A stretch of DNA of 10,340 bases from Thiobacillaceae bacterium. GTDB taxonomy: Bacteria > Pseudomonadota > Gammaproteobacteria > Burkholderiales > Thiobacillaceae. Under the pieces are notes generated by a model. It had not been told where the DNA came from, searched no databases, and saw only the letters and a program-made list of their open reading frames with translations. The stretch covers positions 1 to 10,340 of the forward strand of contig JAAPAA010000001.1 in NCBI GenBank assembly GCA_012274165.1, written 5' to 3'. Position 1 is the first letter of the stretch. Every line of letters begins with the position of its first letter. The translations under genes and the position numbers were made by a program. Shown here one piece after another: positions 1-6,509 of this stretch.

Positions 1-1
1 C

Positions 2-298
2 GAAGTGCTACGAAGCATGGGGGCAGCGCAGGCGACTTTCGAGGTCGTGACGATCTCGATCGACGGTGAAGGCCTGCCGGCTGTCAGGGCCTTTTTTAGA
101 CAGGTCGGCATTCAACACCTGCATCCGTATTTCGACTCTTTTCACGAGGCAAGAACCTTGAGCGCCGCCGGGATCCCGATCACCCTCCTGATCGATCAGG
201 AGGGGCGGGAAATCGCGCGCAAACGAGGGCCGGCCACTTGGGACGACCCGGCCGTCATGAGGACGATACAGAGTCACGTGCCGGTGGGCGGCAACTGA
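2..298 (+). CDS. TlpA/thioredoxin-like protein, C-terminal part (5' end outside window)
   Basis: This is the C-terminal half of a thioredoxin-fold protein of the TlpA/redoxin type, probably a periplasmic or membrane-anchored thiol-disulfide protein. The reading frame is open to the left edge, so the true start and any CxxC active site lie before the window; the GTG at 5 is only an internal codon. The visible part shows the usual thioredoxin C-terminal pattern: a strand (VVTISID), a helix with an AVRAFF segment, then GIPITLLIDQEGREIAR, where the IP dipeptide corresponds to the cis-proline loop and LLIDQEG to the following strand and turn. The WDDPAVMRTI tail is common in TlpA-like proteins near copper genes. 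It runs toward the leftward copper operon (convergent). Family assignment is fairly sure; redox activity cannot be judged without the N-terminus. Confidence 0.75.
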   Translation, partial: EVLRSMGAAQATFEVVTISIDGEGLPAVRAFFRQVGIQHLHPYFDSFHEARTLSAAGIPITLLIDQEGREIARKRGPATWDDPAVMRTIQSHVPVGGN

Positions 299-311
299 AG
301 GCGTCCTATAC

Positions 312-347
312 GGGGCGTCGGCAAGCGGCTGTGCGGCTGCCGGCCCC
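312..347 (+). terminator. GC-rich stem-loop after the TlpA-like gene, possible terminator
   Basis: Thirteen bases after the TlpA-like stop there is an imperfect hairpin. GGGGC (312-316) pairs with GCCCC (343-347), and CGGCA (319-323) pairs with TGCCG (338-342), with a two-base GT bulge on the left arm. There is no T-run after it (CTTCG follows), so it is not a classic Rho-independent terminator. It may slow polymerase or protect the mRNA 3' end. The rest of 299-558 holds no credible gene. Confidence 0.3.
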
Positions 348-422
348 CTTCGCCATTGCATCACCGGGCCACGCCATGTTCACGCTCCAGTGCAGACTTC
401 GTGCGAGACGATTGGACCTTCT

Positions 423-450
423 AAAAAGCGATCGGTCGTGGCGCCTGATC
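423..450 (-). terminator. Possible Rho-independent terminator of the leftward copper operon
   Basis: Read on the minus strand, GATC (450-447) and GG pair with CC and GATC (433-430), with one bulged A and an 8-base loop. The hairpin is followed by GC and five T (427-423). It lies about 110 bases past the stop of the CusF-like gene, the last gene of the leftward operon. The stem is short (about six pairs plus a bulge), so the call is tentative. Confidence 0.35.
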
Positions 451-558
451 AGCTCAACCCCACCACAGCACAGCACGAGTTGCTTGGTTCCTAGGCAAGC
501 CGGTTCAAATGCGAACCAGCAACGCTTCACCGAGCAGCGGCGAAGGCATCGCCACGCG

Positions 559-888
559 TCATATCTTCGGCTCGATAGCCGTGACTGTAAGAGCCCCGTC
601 AACGCGGTCGGCAGTGAACCGGACCGTATCGCCAGCCTTCAAGCCTTCGAGCATCTTCGGGTCAGCGACTCGAAACACCATCGTCATTCCGGGCATGCCA
701 AGGTTCTTGATGTCTCCGTGCTTCAAGGTGAGCCTCTTCCCATCGAGGTCGACTTTCTTGATTTCGCCTTCAACCGTATTGGCTGAGGCCAATGCATTTG
801 GCGACGCAGCGGTTGGCGGCTGCGCGCTGGCAACGCCTGCAATCGCCATACAGACCGTAACGGCGATAGTGATGAGCGAGGTTTTCAT
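559..888 (-). CDS. CusF-like periplasmic copper-binding protein
   Basis: This is a 109-residue secreted protein of the CusF/copper-binding OB-fold family, expected to bind Cu(I) or Ag(I) in the periplasm and pass it to an exporter or oxidase. A signal peptide is clear: a hydrophobic stretch ends in VASA, with likely cleavage near residue 22. The mature domain (about 38-109) carries the family metal motif in order: His57 (LKHGDI), then MPGMTM with Met68 and Met70 at the positions of the two CusF methionines. Where E. coli CusF has the copper-capping Trp44, this protein has Met65. The ATG overlaps the copD stop by four bases (ATGA), so the two are translationally coupled, and CGGAG six bases upstream is a fair ribosome binding site. 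It is the last gene of the leftward operon. Confidence 0.85.
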   Translation of the reverse strand: MKTSLITIAVTVCMAIAGVASAQPPTAASPNALASANTVEGEIKKVDLDGKRLTLKHGDIKNLGMPGMTMVFRVADPKMLEGLKAGDTVRFTADRVDGALTVTAIEPKI

Positions 889-1865
889 GCTTTCTCCGAA
901 GAGGGTTTGGACTGAGGAGTCGTGGCTGCGGCGTCTGGGGGCTCACTTGTGCTCAAGAAGGCCGCTGCGACGAGAACGCCGGAAAGGACGACAGCCTCGA
1001 CTTGAAGAATCCGGACGAACGAACGCTTGTGGTCAGAAAGTGCGCCTGCACCGGCCGTGAGGTACGGCAGAAGCAACGGCATGACACGAAAGCGGTTCCA
1101 GGCGCCCAGCAACGCAGCCAACAGCACCAGGGCCAGCTTGATCAATAGCGTCGTGCCATAGACAGATCCTGCGAGCCGGTCCAATGGACCCGCGCCACGC
1201 CATACGTTGAAGAGGCCGGTCAGCACGATTCCGGCCAGTGCCCATGTAGCGGTTGTCGAGAGCGCCGAAATCCACCCGGCTGCCTCATGCGAATCGATGC
1301 CCTCCGGAATCAGCTTCGGCAAGACCACGTATCCCGCAAGAACGGCCATACCTGCCCAAGTGCAGCCCAACACGAGGTGGGCGAAGTCAACCCACACAGC
1401 AGGACCAAGGTCCCCGAGCGCGCCAGCATGCGACACGACACTGCGCGAATATGCGAATGCCGCAGTGCCGAGCGCAGCGAGCCCAATCAAGTACAAGGGC
1501 GCCCTCCAAGAACCGATTGACCAACCAGCACGCCCTGCAACGACGAGCGCGAGGACGCCAGCCGCCCAGGCGTGTCCAGAGTGTGTTGCCGTTGCCATCG
1601 TCACAGTCACCGGCCAAGCGTCCATCAACGGCACGTCAGCTATGACGGAAGACTGCAACCAAAGCCCGACGCCAGTCGCAATAGCTGTTAGCGCCGTGCC
1701 CAGCCGGAACCACGTGCGGGAGCGCAGCCGAACGTGGTTGGCCCATAAGGACACTGCGTGACGCAACCACGCGCTGCCAGCAAGCGAGCCAATCATCAGA
1801 GCGAGTCCGACGTTGACTGCCACCGTGTCGGCTATGAGCAGGCCCTGCAGGCCGCTGTCATCCAT
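885..1865 (-). CDS. copD: CopD, inner-membrane copper resistance protein
   Basis: This 326-residue, very hydrophobic protein has about eight predicted membrane segments and matches the CopD/PcoD family, thought to move copper across the inner membrane with CopC as periplasmic partner. Visible family features include the N-terminal membrane segments (VAVNVGLALMIGSLAGSAWL), the His-containing stretch VVSHAGALGDLGPAVWVDFAHLV (residues about 164-186, given here as two adjoining parts VVSHAGALGD and LGPAVWVDFAHLV), and TTLLIKLALVLLAALLGAWNRF near residues 239-260, a typical CopD signature around the conserved N-R. A hydrophilic tail of about 20 residues ends the protein. The ATG overlaps the copC stop by one base (TAATG) and its own stop overlaps the next start (ATGA), so copC-copD-cusF-like are coupled. 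Direction of copper transport by CopD is not settled for the family. Confidence 0.88.
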   Translation of the reverse strand: MDDSGLQGLLIADTVAVNVGLALMIGSLAGSAWLRHAVSLWANHVRLRSRTWFRLGTALTAIATGVGLWLQSSVIADVPLMDAWPVTVTMATATHSGHAWAAGVLALVVAGRAGWSIGSWRAPLYLIGLAALGTAAFAYSRSVVSHAGALGDLGPAVWVDFAHLVLGCTWAGMAVLAGYVVLPKLIPEGIDSHEAAGWISALSTTATWALAGIVLTGLFNVWRGAGPLDRLAGSVYGTTLLIKLALVLLAALLGAWNRFRVMPLLLPYLTAGAGALSDHKRSFVRILQVEAVVLSGVLVAAAFLSTSEPPDAAATTPQSKPSSEKA

Positions 1866-2224
1866 TACTTGACCGTGAAAGCGATTTCGCCTTTGACGGG
1901 GTGGCCGTCATGGCCCATCGTCGACCACTGAGCCCGGTAAACCCCGGATGCCAGGCTTGGTAGAGGAACGACGGCGGCGCGCGCGTCCGCCTTGTCGGCT
2001 CGCGCCATCACGGTCGCAACCTCCCTTGCCTCCGGCCCAAGGAGCTTCACCGATGTGAACGCAATCTCGATAGGTTCGCTGAACTGCATGCGAATCTCGG
2101 CAGGCGCCGTGGCCACGGTCGAACCGTTCGATGGGGTCGATGACAGGAGCTTTCCATGAGCGAGAGCGGACTGCGTAGCCAGAGCGCAAAGTGCTGCAAG
2201 CAGCAGGCGATGTAGTCTTTTCAT
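1865..2224 (-). CDS. copC: CopC, periplasmic copper-binding protein
   Basis: This 119-residue protein belongs to the CopC/PcoC family of periplasmic copper carriers with a cupredoxin-like beta barrel. A 22-residue signal peptide ends in SALA, leaving His23 as the first residue of the mature protein (HGKLLSSTPSNG). In this family the N-terminal His is a Cu(II) ligand. The other two Cu(II) ligands are visible near the C-terminus in GHDGHPVKG: Asp106 and His108, which are 84 and 86 in mature numbering, close to Asp83 and His85 of classical CopC. I see no Met-rich Cu(I) loop like that of Pseudomonas CopC, so this looks like the Cu(II)-only form. No Shine-Dalgarno sequence is recognisable in the purine-poor 38-base gap after the oxidase gene. 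It is followed directly by copD. Confidence 0.92.
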   Translation of the reverse strand: MKRLHRLLLAALCALATQSALAHGKLLSSTPSNGSTVATAPAEIRMQFSEPIEIAFTSVKLLGPEAREVATVMARADKADARAAVVPLPSLASGVYRAQWSTMGHDGHPVKGEIAFTVK

Positions 2225-2262
2225 TTGTGGTCAGTGGTTAGTAGTTGGTGAGTCTGTGAAGG

Positions 2263-3630
2263 CTAGTGACCCTTATGACCAGACGGCTTGCGTGCGTCGA
2301 GCGTGGTCGCGTCGGCCTTCGGTTCTTGGCCACGAACAGGCGGGTCGAGCTCACCGGTGTATTCGCGTGCCAGCGTGCCCGCGGGGTGCTTGAACCATCC
2401 CGGGTCCTTGAAGTCACCGGGCTTGACGTCATCCCGAACCTTGACAACGCTGAACATCCCGCCCATTGCGACGCCACCGAACGGACCGGAGCCGGTCATC
2501 ATTGGCAAGGTGTTGTTCGGCACTGGCATCTCCATTTCGGACATTTCGTGCATACCGCTGGCGCCCATCTGCATGTAGTCCGGGACCAGCTTCGTTATCT
2601 TCTCGGCCACGCCTCGGGCATCGACGCCAATCATGGTCGGCACGTCGTGGCCCATCGCATTCATCGTGTGATGCGACTTGTGGCAGTGGAAGGCCCAATC
2701 CCCCGCGTTGGCGACGAACTCGAACGCACGCATCTGACCCACTGCGACGTCAGTCGTCACCTCCGGCCAGCGCGCCGACTTCGGAACCCAACCTCCGTCG
2801 GTGCCGGTCACCTCGAAGTGATGGCCGTGCAGATGCATCGGGTGATTTGTCATCGTCAGGTTGCCGACCCGGATCCGCACACGGTCGCCCGTCCTGGCAA
2901 TCAAGGGATCGATGCCCGGAAACACGCGGCTGTTCCACGCCCAGAGATTGAAGTCGAGCATCGTGTTGACCTTCGGGGTCGCCGAACCGGGCTCGATGTC
3001 GAACGCCGAAAGCAGGAACACGAAGTCACGGTCCACCTTGAACTGGCGGATGTCCCTTGGATGCACGATGAACATGCCCATCATCCCCATCGCCATCTGC
3101 AGCATCTCGTCAGCGTGTGGGTGGTACATGAACGTGCCCGACTTGGTCAGCACGAACTCGTAGACGAACGTCTTGCCTGCCGCGATGGCAGGTTGCGTGA
3201 GCCCACTTACGCCATCCATTCCCGACGGCAGCAGCATCCCGTGCCAATGGATGCTCGTGGCTTCCGGAAGCTTGTTCGTGACGAAAATCCGCACCCGGTC
3301 ACCCTCGACGGCTTCGATGGTCGGGCCCGGGCTCGTCCCGTTGTAGCCCCAGAGGTTCGCCTTCATCCCCGGAGCGAGCTCGCGGACGACCGGCTCCGCG
3401 ACGATGTGGAACTCCTTGACGCCATCCTTCATGCGCCAGGGCAGCGACCAGCCGTTGAGGGTGACGACGGGGCTGTACGGTCGCCCACTGCTCGGAGCAG
3501 GCGGCGGCTGCATCGTTGTCGACGTTTGCGTGGCGGCCTCGGGCAAGGACGCCGCCCCGATGCGAGTCACGGTCGCTGCACCAAGCGCGGTGACGCCAGC
3601 AGTTCGAAGAAAGTTTCTGCGGTCGTTCAT
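2263..3630 (-). CDS. Tat-exported multicopper oxidase (copper oxidase)
   Basis: This 455-residue multicopper oxidase probably oxidises Cu(I) to the less toxic Cu(II) in the periplasm, using oxygen. The N-terminus has a twin-arginine motif (DRRNFLRTAG, residues 3-12) and a hydrophobic Ala-rich segment, indicating folded export by Tat. All four copper motifs are present: HWHG (128-131), HPH (170-172), HPMHLHGHHF (263-272) and HCHKSHHTMNAM (315-326), the last with the Cys-His bridge and the axial Met of the type 1 site. Their spacing fits two cupredoxin domains (about 55-190 and 195-340), not the three of CueO or PcoA. A Met-rich stretch (352-378, YMQMGASGMHEMSEMEM region) follows and may bind Cu(I), and the protein ends GHKGH. 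The gene starts 10 bases after the TolC-family stop, with only a weak ribosome site. Electron acceptor and substrate are inferred. Confidence 0.9.
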   Translation of the reverse strand: MNDRRNFLRTAGVTALGAATVTRIGAASLPEAATQTSTTMQPPPAPSSGRPYSPVVTLNGWSLPWRMKDGVKEFHIVAEPVVRELAPGMKANLWGYNGTSPGPTIEAVEGDRVRIFVTNKLPEATSIHWHGMLLPSGMDGVSGLTQPAIAAGKTFVYEFVLTKSGTFMYHPHADEMLQMAMGMMGMFIVHPRDIRQFKVDRDFVFLLSAFDIEPGSATPKVNTMLDFNLWAWNSRVFPGIDPLIARTGDRVRIRVGNLTMTNHPMHLHGHHFEVTGTDGGWVPKSARWPEVTTDVAVGQMRAFEFVANAGDWAFHCHKSHHTMNAMGHDVPTMIGVDARGVAEKITKLVPDYMQMGASGMHEMSEMEMPVPNNTLPMMTGSGPFGGVAMGGMFSVVKVRDDVKPGDFKDPGWFKHPAGTLAREYTGELDPPVRGQEPKADATTLDARKPSGHKGH

Positions 3631-3640
3631 CGTGAATCTT

Positions 3641-5038
3641 TCAGTGCAAGGCTCTGTCCCCGGCTGTGCCGCCGGTGGGTCTCGCCATTGCGGTGCTGCC
3701 GGGAGAGCGCCCTGTCATGGCGCTCTGCAGGTTGGTCTCGGCAATCCAGTGGTCGCGGAGGGCTTCCACGTAACTGGTCACGCTCATGACCTGGTCGCGT
3801 GAGTCGGCAAGCAACTCGAACACGCTGATCAGCATCCCGTTGTAGCGCAGCAGGTTCTCGTCGGAGATCCGCTTGCGCAGCGGCAAGACCTCGTCCCGGT
3901 AGTGCTTCGCGAGGTCGTAGGCTGTCCGATAGGCCGAATACGACTCCCGGACTTCCGAACGCGCATTGATCGCGACTTCCGCTGAGCGGTTGAACGACTG
4001 CATGTAAGTCGCTTCCGCGCCGGCGATGCGGGTGCTGCCGAAATCGAACAACGGCAGTTCGAGCTCGATGACATAGCCGTTCTGCAGCTTCTCGCCGGTC
4101 TGGCTCTTGTTCGCGTAGCCGACGTTCAGCACGTTCACGAAGCGGGTGGCCTTGGTCAGGCCCAGCGACTGCGCGGTCGCGTCCGTCGAGCGCTTTGCCA
4201 TCAGGACATCGAGACGCTTGTCCATGGCCGTCTGTTCCGCGTCCTTCGGCTCGGCGGGCGTGCCGGGCAGCTCGGGGAGGCGCTCGGGGAGCTTGAAGCT
4301 CAGCTGATTGCCGGACAGTCCGAGCATCCTGACCAGGCGCTCGCGCTCTGCGACGGTTTGGTGCTGGGCCCTCGCCAGCTGCGAGGTGGCGTCGGCGTAG
4401 AACGCCTGCTGCCGCATCTGCGCCAGCTTGTTGAAGTTGCCAGCCTGAAACATGCGGCGTGCCAGCTCGTTCGACGCTTCTGCCGCCTCTCGCACCTGAA
4501 CGTAGTACCTGACCAGGTCCTGTGCCGCTACCGCGTTGAAGAAAGCGGTGCGCGTCTCGGCCGCGAAGCTGACGGCTTCGAGCGCGGCTTGGTACTGGGC
4601 CTGCTCGAATCGTTGCTGCCCGACTTGTCTGGCCAACGGCATGGTCAGCAGACCGAGCACGTTGAAGACGAGGGAGCGGTTGATTTCGACGATGCCGCCA
4701 CCGCTCGTGTGGCTGAAGCTGAACGAAGGGTTGCTCAGGCGGCCCGCCCTCACGAGGTCTGACTCTGCAATGCCGAGCTCCGAGAAGCTCGCCTGGAGGC
4801 CGCGGTTGTTGAGGAGTGCGATCTCGACCGCGCTGTCTGCAGTGAGGGGCTGCTTGAGCAACTCGTCGACACGCACGCGCACCGTCTCTGTCTCAGAGGC
4901 CGAACGCTGCCAGAGCGCCGTTTGCCCGGTGCGCTCCGTTGTAAGGTCGGCAACCTTGCCGAACCCTCCGTCCGGTGAAAACGAGGCGCAGCCTGCGAGC
5001 AGGACGACGGACGCAGCGGTTGCGGTGAGGCGAATCAC
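3641..5038 (-). CDS. TolC-family outer-membrane efflux lipoprotein
   Basis: This 465-residue protein is an outer-membrane factor of the TolC/CusC type, forming a trimeric channel through the outer membrane. The N-terminus (VVLLAGC, Cys17) is a lipoprotein signal with a lipobox, as in CusC. The rest shows the family pattern of alpha-helical hairpins, with two repeats typified by AVEIALLNNRGLQASFSELG (about 71-90) and, in the second half, NGYVIELELPLFDFG before the AEATYMQSFNRS helix. The start is GTG at 5038, supported by a good GGGAGG site at 5050-5045. That site lies inside the end of the preceding gene, whose stop overlaps this start by four bases (GTGA). No RND pump (CusA) or membrane-fusion protein (CusB) is present in the window, so its inner partner is unknown. 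It is followed 10 bases later by the oxidase. Confidence 0.87.
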   Translation of the reverse strand: MIRLTATAASVVLLAGCASFSPDGGFGKVADLTTERTGQTALWQRSASETETVRVRVDELLKQPLTADSAVEIALLNNRGLQASFSELGIAESDLVRAGRLSNPSFSFSHTSGGGIVEINRSLVFNVLGLLTMPLARQVGQQRFEQAQYQAALEAVSFAAETRTAFFNAVAAQDLVRYYVQVREAAEASNELARRMFQAGNFNKLAQMRQQAFYADATSQLARAQHQTVAERERLVRMLGLSGNQLSFKLPERLPELPGTPAEPKDAEQTAMDKRLDVLMAKRSTDATAQSLGLTKATRFVNVLNVGYANKSQTGEKLQNGYVIELELPLFDFGSTRIAGAEATYMQSFNRSAEVAINARSEVRESYSAYRTAYDLAKHYRDEVLPLRKRISDENLLRYNGMLISVFELLADSRDQVMSVTSYVEALRDHWIAETNLQSAMTGRSPGSTAMARPTGGTAGDRALH

Positions 5039-5346
5039 TTCATGCCTCCCGGCATCATGTGGTCCATCCCCTTCATCGGAGCATTGGAGGTCGCTTTCGC
5101 AGGCGCGGAAGCCGCGACCGGTGCGGCCGCGGACGCCGGCGGCATCGCCATGCCGGGGGCCATCTGGCCACCGGCGTCGCGCACTGCGTCGTTCAGCGCA
5201 CGCCAGTTCCCAGCGGGGACGTCCTGATACGGCTTGTAGTCAGCGAACGCGGACTGGTAGGGCGGGGTGGACGCCGATGGCTGACCGAAGGCGAGCAGCG
5301 GCATTGCCAACGCCACGGCGAGCGCCGTGCTGTGGGAGTATTTCAT
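5035..5346 (-). CDS. Small periplasmic protein with Met-rich tail, copper-operon associated, unknown function
   Basis: This is a 103-residue protein if it starts at the ATG at 5346. That start is preferred over an ATG at 5376 because it gives a clean signal peptide (MKYSHSTALAVALAMPLLAFG). The 5376 start would add ten polar and aromatic residues and sits in the loop of a hairpin. The mature protein has a conserved-looking segment YQSAFADYKPYQDVPAGNWR followed by ALNDAVRDAGG. I recognise this as the core of small proteins often found next to TolC/CusABC or oxidase genes in Burkholderiales. After an Ala/Pro-rich linker it ends in a Met/His-rich tail (MKGMDHMMPGGMK), a plausible Cu(I)-binding tail. 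The stop overlaps the TolC-family start, so the two are coupled. No biochemical role is known to me. Confidence 0.7.
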   Translation of the reverse strand: MKYSHSTALAVALAMPLLAFGQPSASTPPYQSAFADYKPYQDVPAGNWRALNDAVRDAGGQMAPGMAMPPASAAAPVAASAPAKATSNAPMKGMDHMMPGGMK

Positions 5347-5351
5347 TGATT

Positions 5352-5457
5352 CGAACCATCTGAACCGCTGGCGCATAAGCCAGCCAAGACCCGTGCGACA
5401 TGCGCACGAGGGCTATCAGGCCTCGCAGCGGAGGCCTAGCAGGGGTCAGATGGTTCG
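5352..5457 (-). other. Possible structured RNA element: 12-bp closing stem around three hairpins
   Basis: CGAACCATCTGA (5352-5363) is the perfect reverse complement of TCAGATGGTTCG (5446-5457). Between them lie three perfect hairpins: 5367-5384 (six pairs), 5392-5408 (six pairs, five-base loop) and 5418-5437 (seven pairs, six-base loop). On the minus-strand mRNA this could fold as a four-way junction. Its 5' strand contains the last codons and stop of the His/Cys-rich gene, and its 3' strand ends five bases before the ATG at 5346. It could couple translation of the two genes, attenuate, or mark an mRNA processing point. No known riboswitch class is recognised. Confidence 0.5.
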
Positions 5458-5856
5458 GGGAGGACGCTCCTGGCCGTCCGAGACGAAGCTCGGTGCGGGA
5501 GCTGAAATGCCAGGGAAGAATGCGTCAGTGACGCCCAGCAGGACAGGAACCGTCGGCGGGCTACTCACCAGCGGTGCAGCAGAGCAGCAGTCAGAGCACA
5601 GGTTGCACTTGTCGGAAGTGCCCGAGGTCGACCCATGGTCATCGTGCCGCGACTGGGCCTGGGCAGCGTGGTCAGCGTGGTCATGATGATGCGTGGCCGA
5701 ATCCATCGTCACTTGCGCCGACTCCTGTTCGTGAACGCGCAGCTCTTGCTGATGACCCACACCGGCTGGCGCGCAAAGCATTGCCGCCGCCACCGCACCG
5801 CGGACGGGAAGCAGGACGGCCAGCAATACCAGGAGCCAGGTGCGAAATGTTTTCAC
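5446..5856 (-). CDS. Small secreted His/Cys-rich protein, putative metal binding
   Basis: This is a 136-residue protein from the GTG at 5856 (VKTFRTWLLVLLAVLLPVRG). An upstream in-frame GTG at 5898 would add 14 polar residues in front of the signal peptide, so the shorter form is preferred; neither has a strong ribosome site. After the signal peptide there is a His-rich stretch (HHHDHADH) and then a cysteine cluster (CNLCSDCCS), followed by a Pro/hydrophobic region and the end segment FVSDGQERPPRTI. The tail resembles the DUF2946-type and related small proteins seen in Burkholderiales copper clusters, but I cannot assign a family with certainty. His and Cys clusters suggest periplasmic copper binding (inference). 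It follows cueR by 47 bases, and its last codons form one arm of the predicted RNA structure at 5352-5457. Confidence 0.6.
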   Translation of the reverse strand: MKTFRTWLLVLLAVLLPVRGAVAAAMLCAPAGVGHQQELRVHEQESAQVTMDSATHHHDHADHAAQAQSRHDDHGSTSGTSDKCNLCSDCCSAAPLVSSPPTVPVLLGVTDAFFPGISAPAPSFVSDGQERPPRTI

Positions 5857-5903
5857 CGAAGTCAGGTTAGCACGGTGACGTGAAACGAATGTAGGCACAA
5901 GGC

Positions 5904-6371
5904 TTAGCTGCGCGGTGCGCTGCGGCGCTTTGCCCCGAGAGCGGCGCCCCGCTTTCGGGCCGCGCGTGGCAGGTCATCGGTGGCATCCCCCGCCAGCTCG
6001 GCAAGGATGGGGCATTCCGGTCGATCGTCTCCCTGGCAACAGTGGACCAAGTGTTCCAGGGTGGCCTTCATGGCCAGGAGTTCCTGAGCCTTCCGCTCCA
6101 AGTCCTCGATGTGCGACGCCGCGAGTGCCTTGACCTGGCGGCTCGGGCGTCGGCGGTTCTGCCAGAGGCCGACGAGCTCCCCGATTTCGGCAATGGAGAA
6201 GCCGAGGTCTCGCGAGTGACGAATGAAGCGCAGGGTATGGACGTCGGCGTCGCTGTATTGGCGATACCCCGACTCGGTCCGGGCAGCCGTCGGCACGAGT
6301 GCCACCGACTCGTAGTGCCGAATCATCTTGGCCGAGACACCGGAGGCAGAGGAGGCTTCGCCGATATTCAT
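5904..6371 (-). CDS. cueR: CueR-like MerR-family copper-responsive regulator
   Basis: This 155-residue regulator has the MerR layout: a winged-helix DNA-binding domain (MNIGEASSASGVSAKMIRHY, then RTESGYRQYSDADV), a long dimerisation helix (about 77-108), and a C-terminal metal loop. The loop CQGDDRPEC places Cys112 and Cys120 with seven residues between them, exactly the numbering and spacing of the Cu(I)-binding cysteines of E. coli CueR (PGDDSAD between the two). This agreement supports the start at 6371. Alternative starts are the ATG at 6380 (three residues longer) and one at 6467. The tail after about 130 is basic (RAARKRGAALGAKRR) and longer than in E. coli CueR. It is divergent from the chaperone operon, and a CueR-type promoter overlaps its own start, so autoregulation is likely. 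Ag(I) or Au(I) could also be sensed. Confidence 0.9.
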   Translation of the reverse strand: MNIGEASSASGVSAKMIRHYESVALVPTAARTESGYRQYSDADVHTLRFIRHSRDLGFSIAEIGELVGLWQNRRRPSRQVKALAASHIEDLERKAQELLAMKATLEHLVHCCQGDDRPECPILAELAGDATDDLPRAARKRGAALGAKRRSAPRS

Positions 6372-6378
6372 GCGCGGC

Positions 6379-6409
6379 ATTCTCAACCTTCCAACAGTGG
6401 GAGAGTCAA
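6379..6409 (-). promoter_or_regulatory. CueR-type promoter/operator in front of cueR
   Basis: On the minus strand: -35 TTGACT (6409-6404), a 19-bp spacer CTCCCACTGTTGGAAGGTT, and -10 GAGAAT (6384-6379). The 19-bp spacer with half-sites near CTCTCC and GGAAGGT is the hallmark of MerR/CueR promoters and closely resembles the E. coli copA promoter. The -10 box covers two bases of the ATG at 6380, so transcription should begin near 6371-6373, at or next to the ATG at 6371. Confidence 0.8.
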
Positions 6410-6446
6410 GCGCCATGCGGACGACAGGGTCAAAGGCACGGCGGTG

Positions 6447-6477
6447 TTGACTCTCCAATGGTGTCAAGGTTCAGAGT
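6447..6477 (+). promoter_or_regulatory. CueR-type promoter/operator of the chaperone operon
   Basis: -35 TTGACT (6447-6452), 19-bp spacer CTCCAATGGTGTCAAGGTT (6453-6471), -10 CAGAGT (6472-6477). The first ten bases (TTGACTCTCC) and the AAGGTT end are identical to the divergent cueR promoter; the right half-site is less symmetric (TCAAGGT against GGAAGGT). The two -35 boxes are 37 bp apart, back to back. Transcription would start near 6484, about 26 bases before the chaperone ATG. Confidence 0.8.
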
Positions 6478-6509
6478 CACTTTCGCACAAAAGCACCTGA
6501 AGGAACACC

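Noticed and set aside
502..517. GGTTCAAATGCGAACC, which resembles a tRNA T-arm
   Set aside because: The stem is GGTTC/GAACC with a six-base loop, so TTC falls in the stem and not in a seven-base loop; no acceptor, D or anticodon arms are present nearby.
2266..3789. A 507-residue open frame on the plus strand
   Set aside because: It lies antisense to the multicopper oxidase, which has all four copper motifs; the plus-strand product is Arg/His-rich low-complexity sequence typical of a GC-rich shadow frame.
5347..5376. ATG at 5376 as start of the small periplasmic protein
   Set aside because: It would put ten polar and aromatic residues before the signal peptide, and the ATG lies in a hairpin loop; ATG 5346 fits better, although it has no strong ribosome site either.
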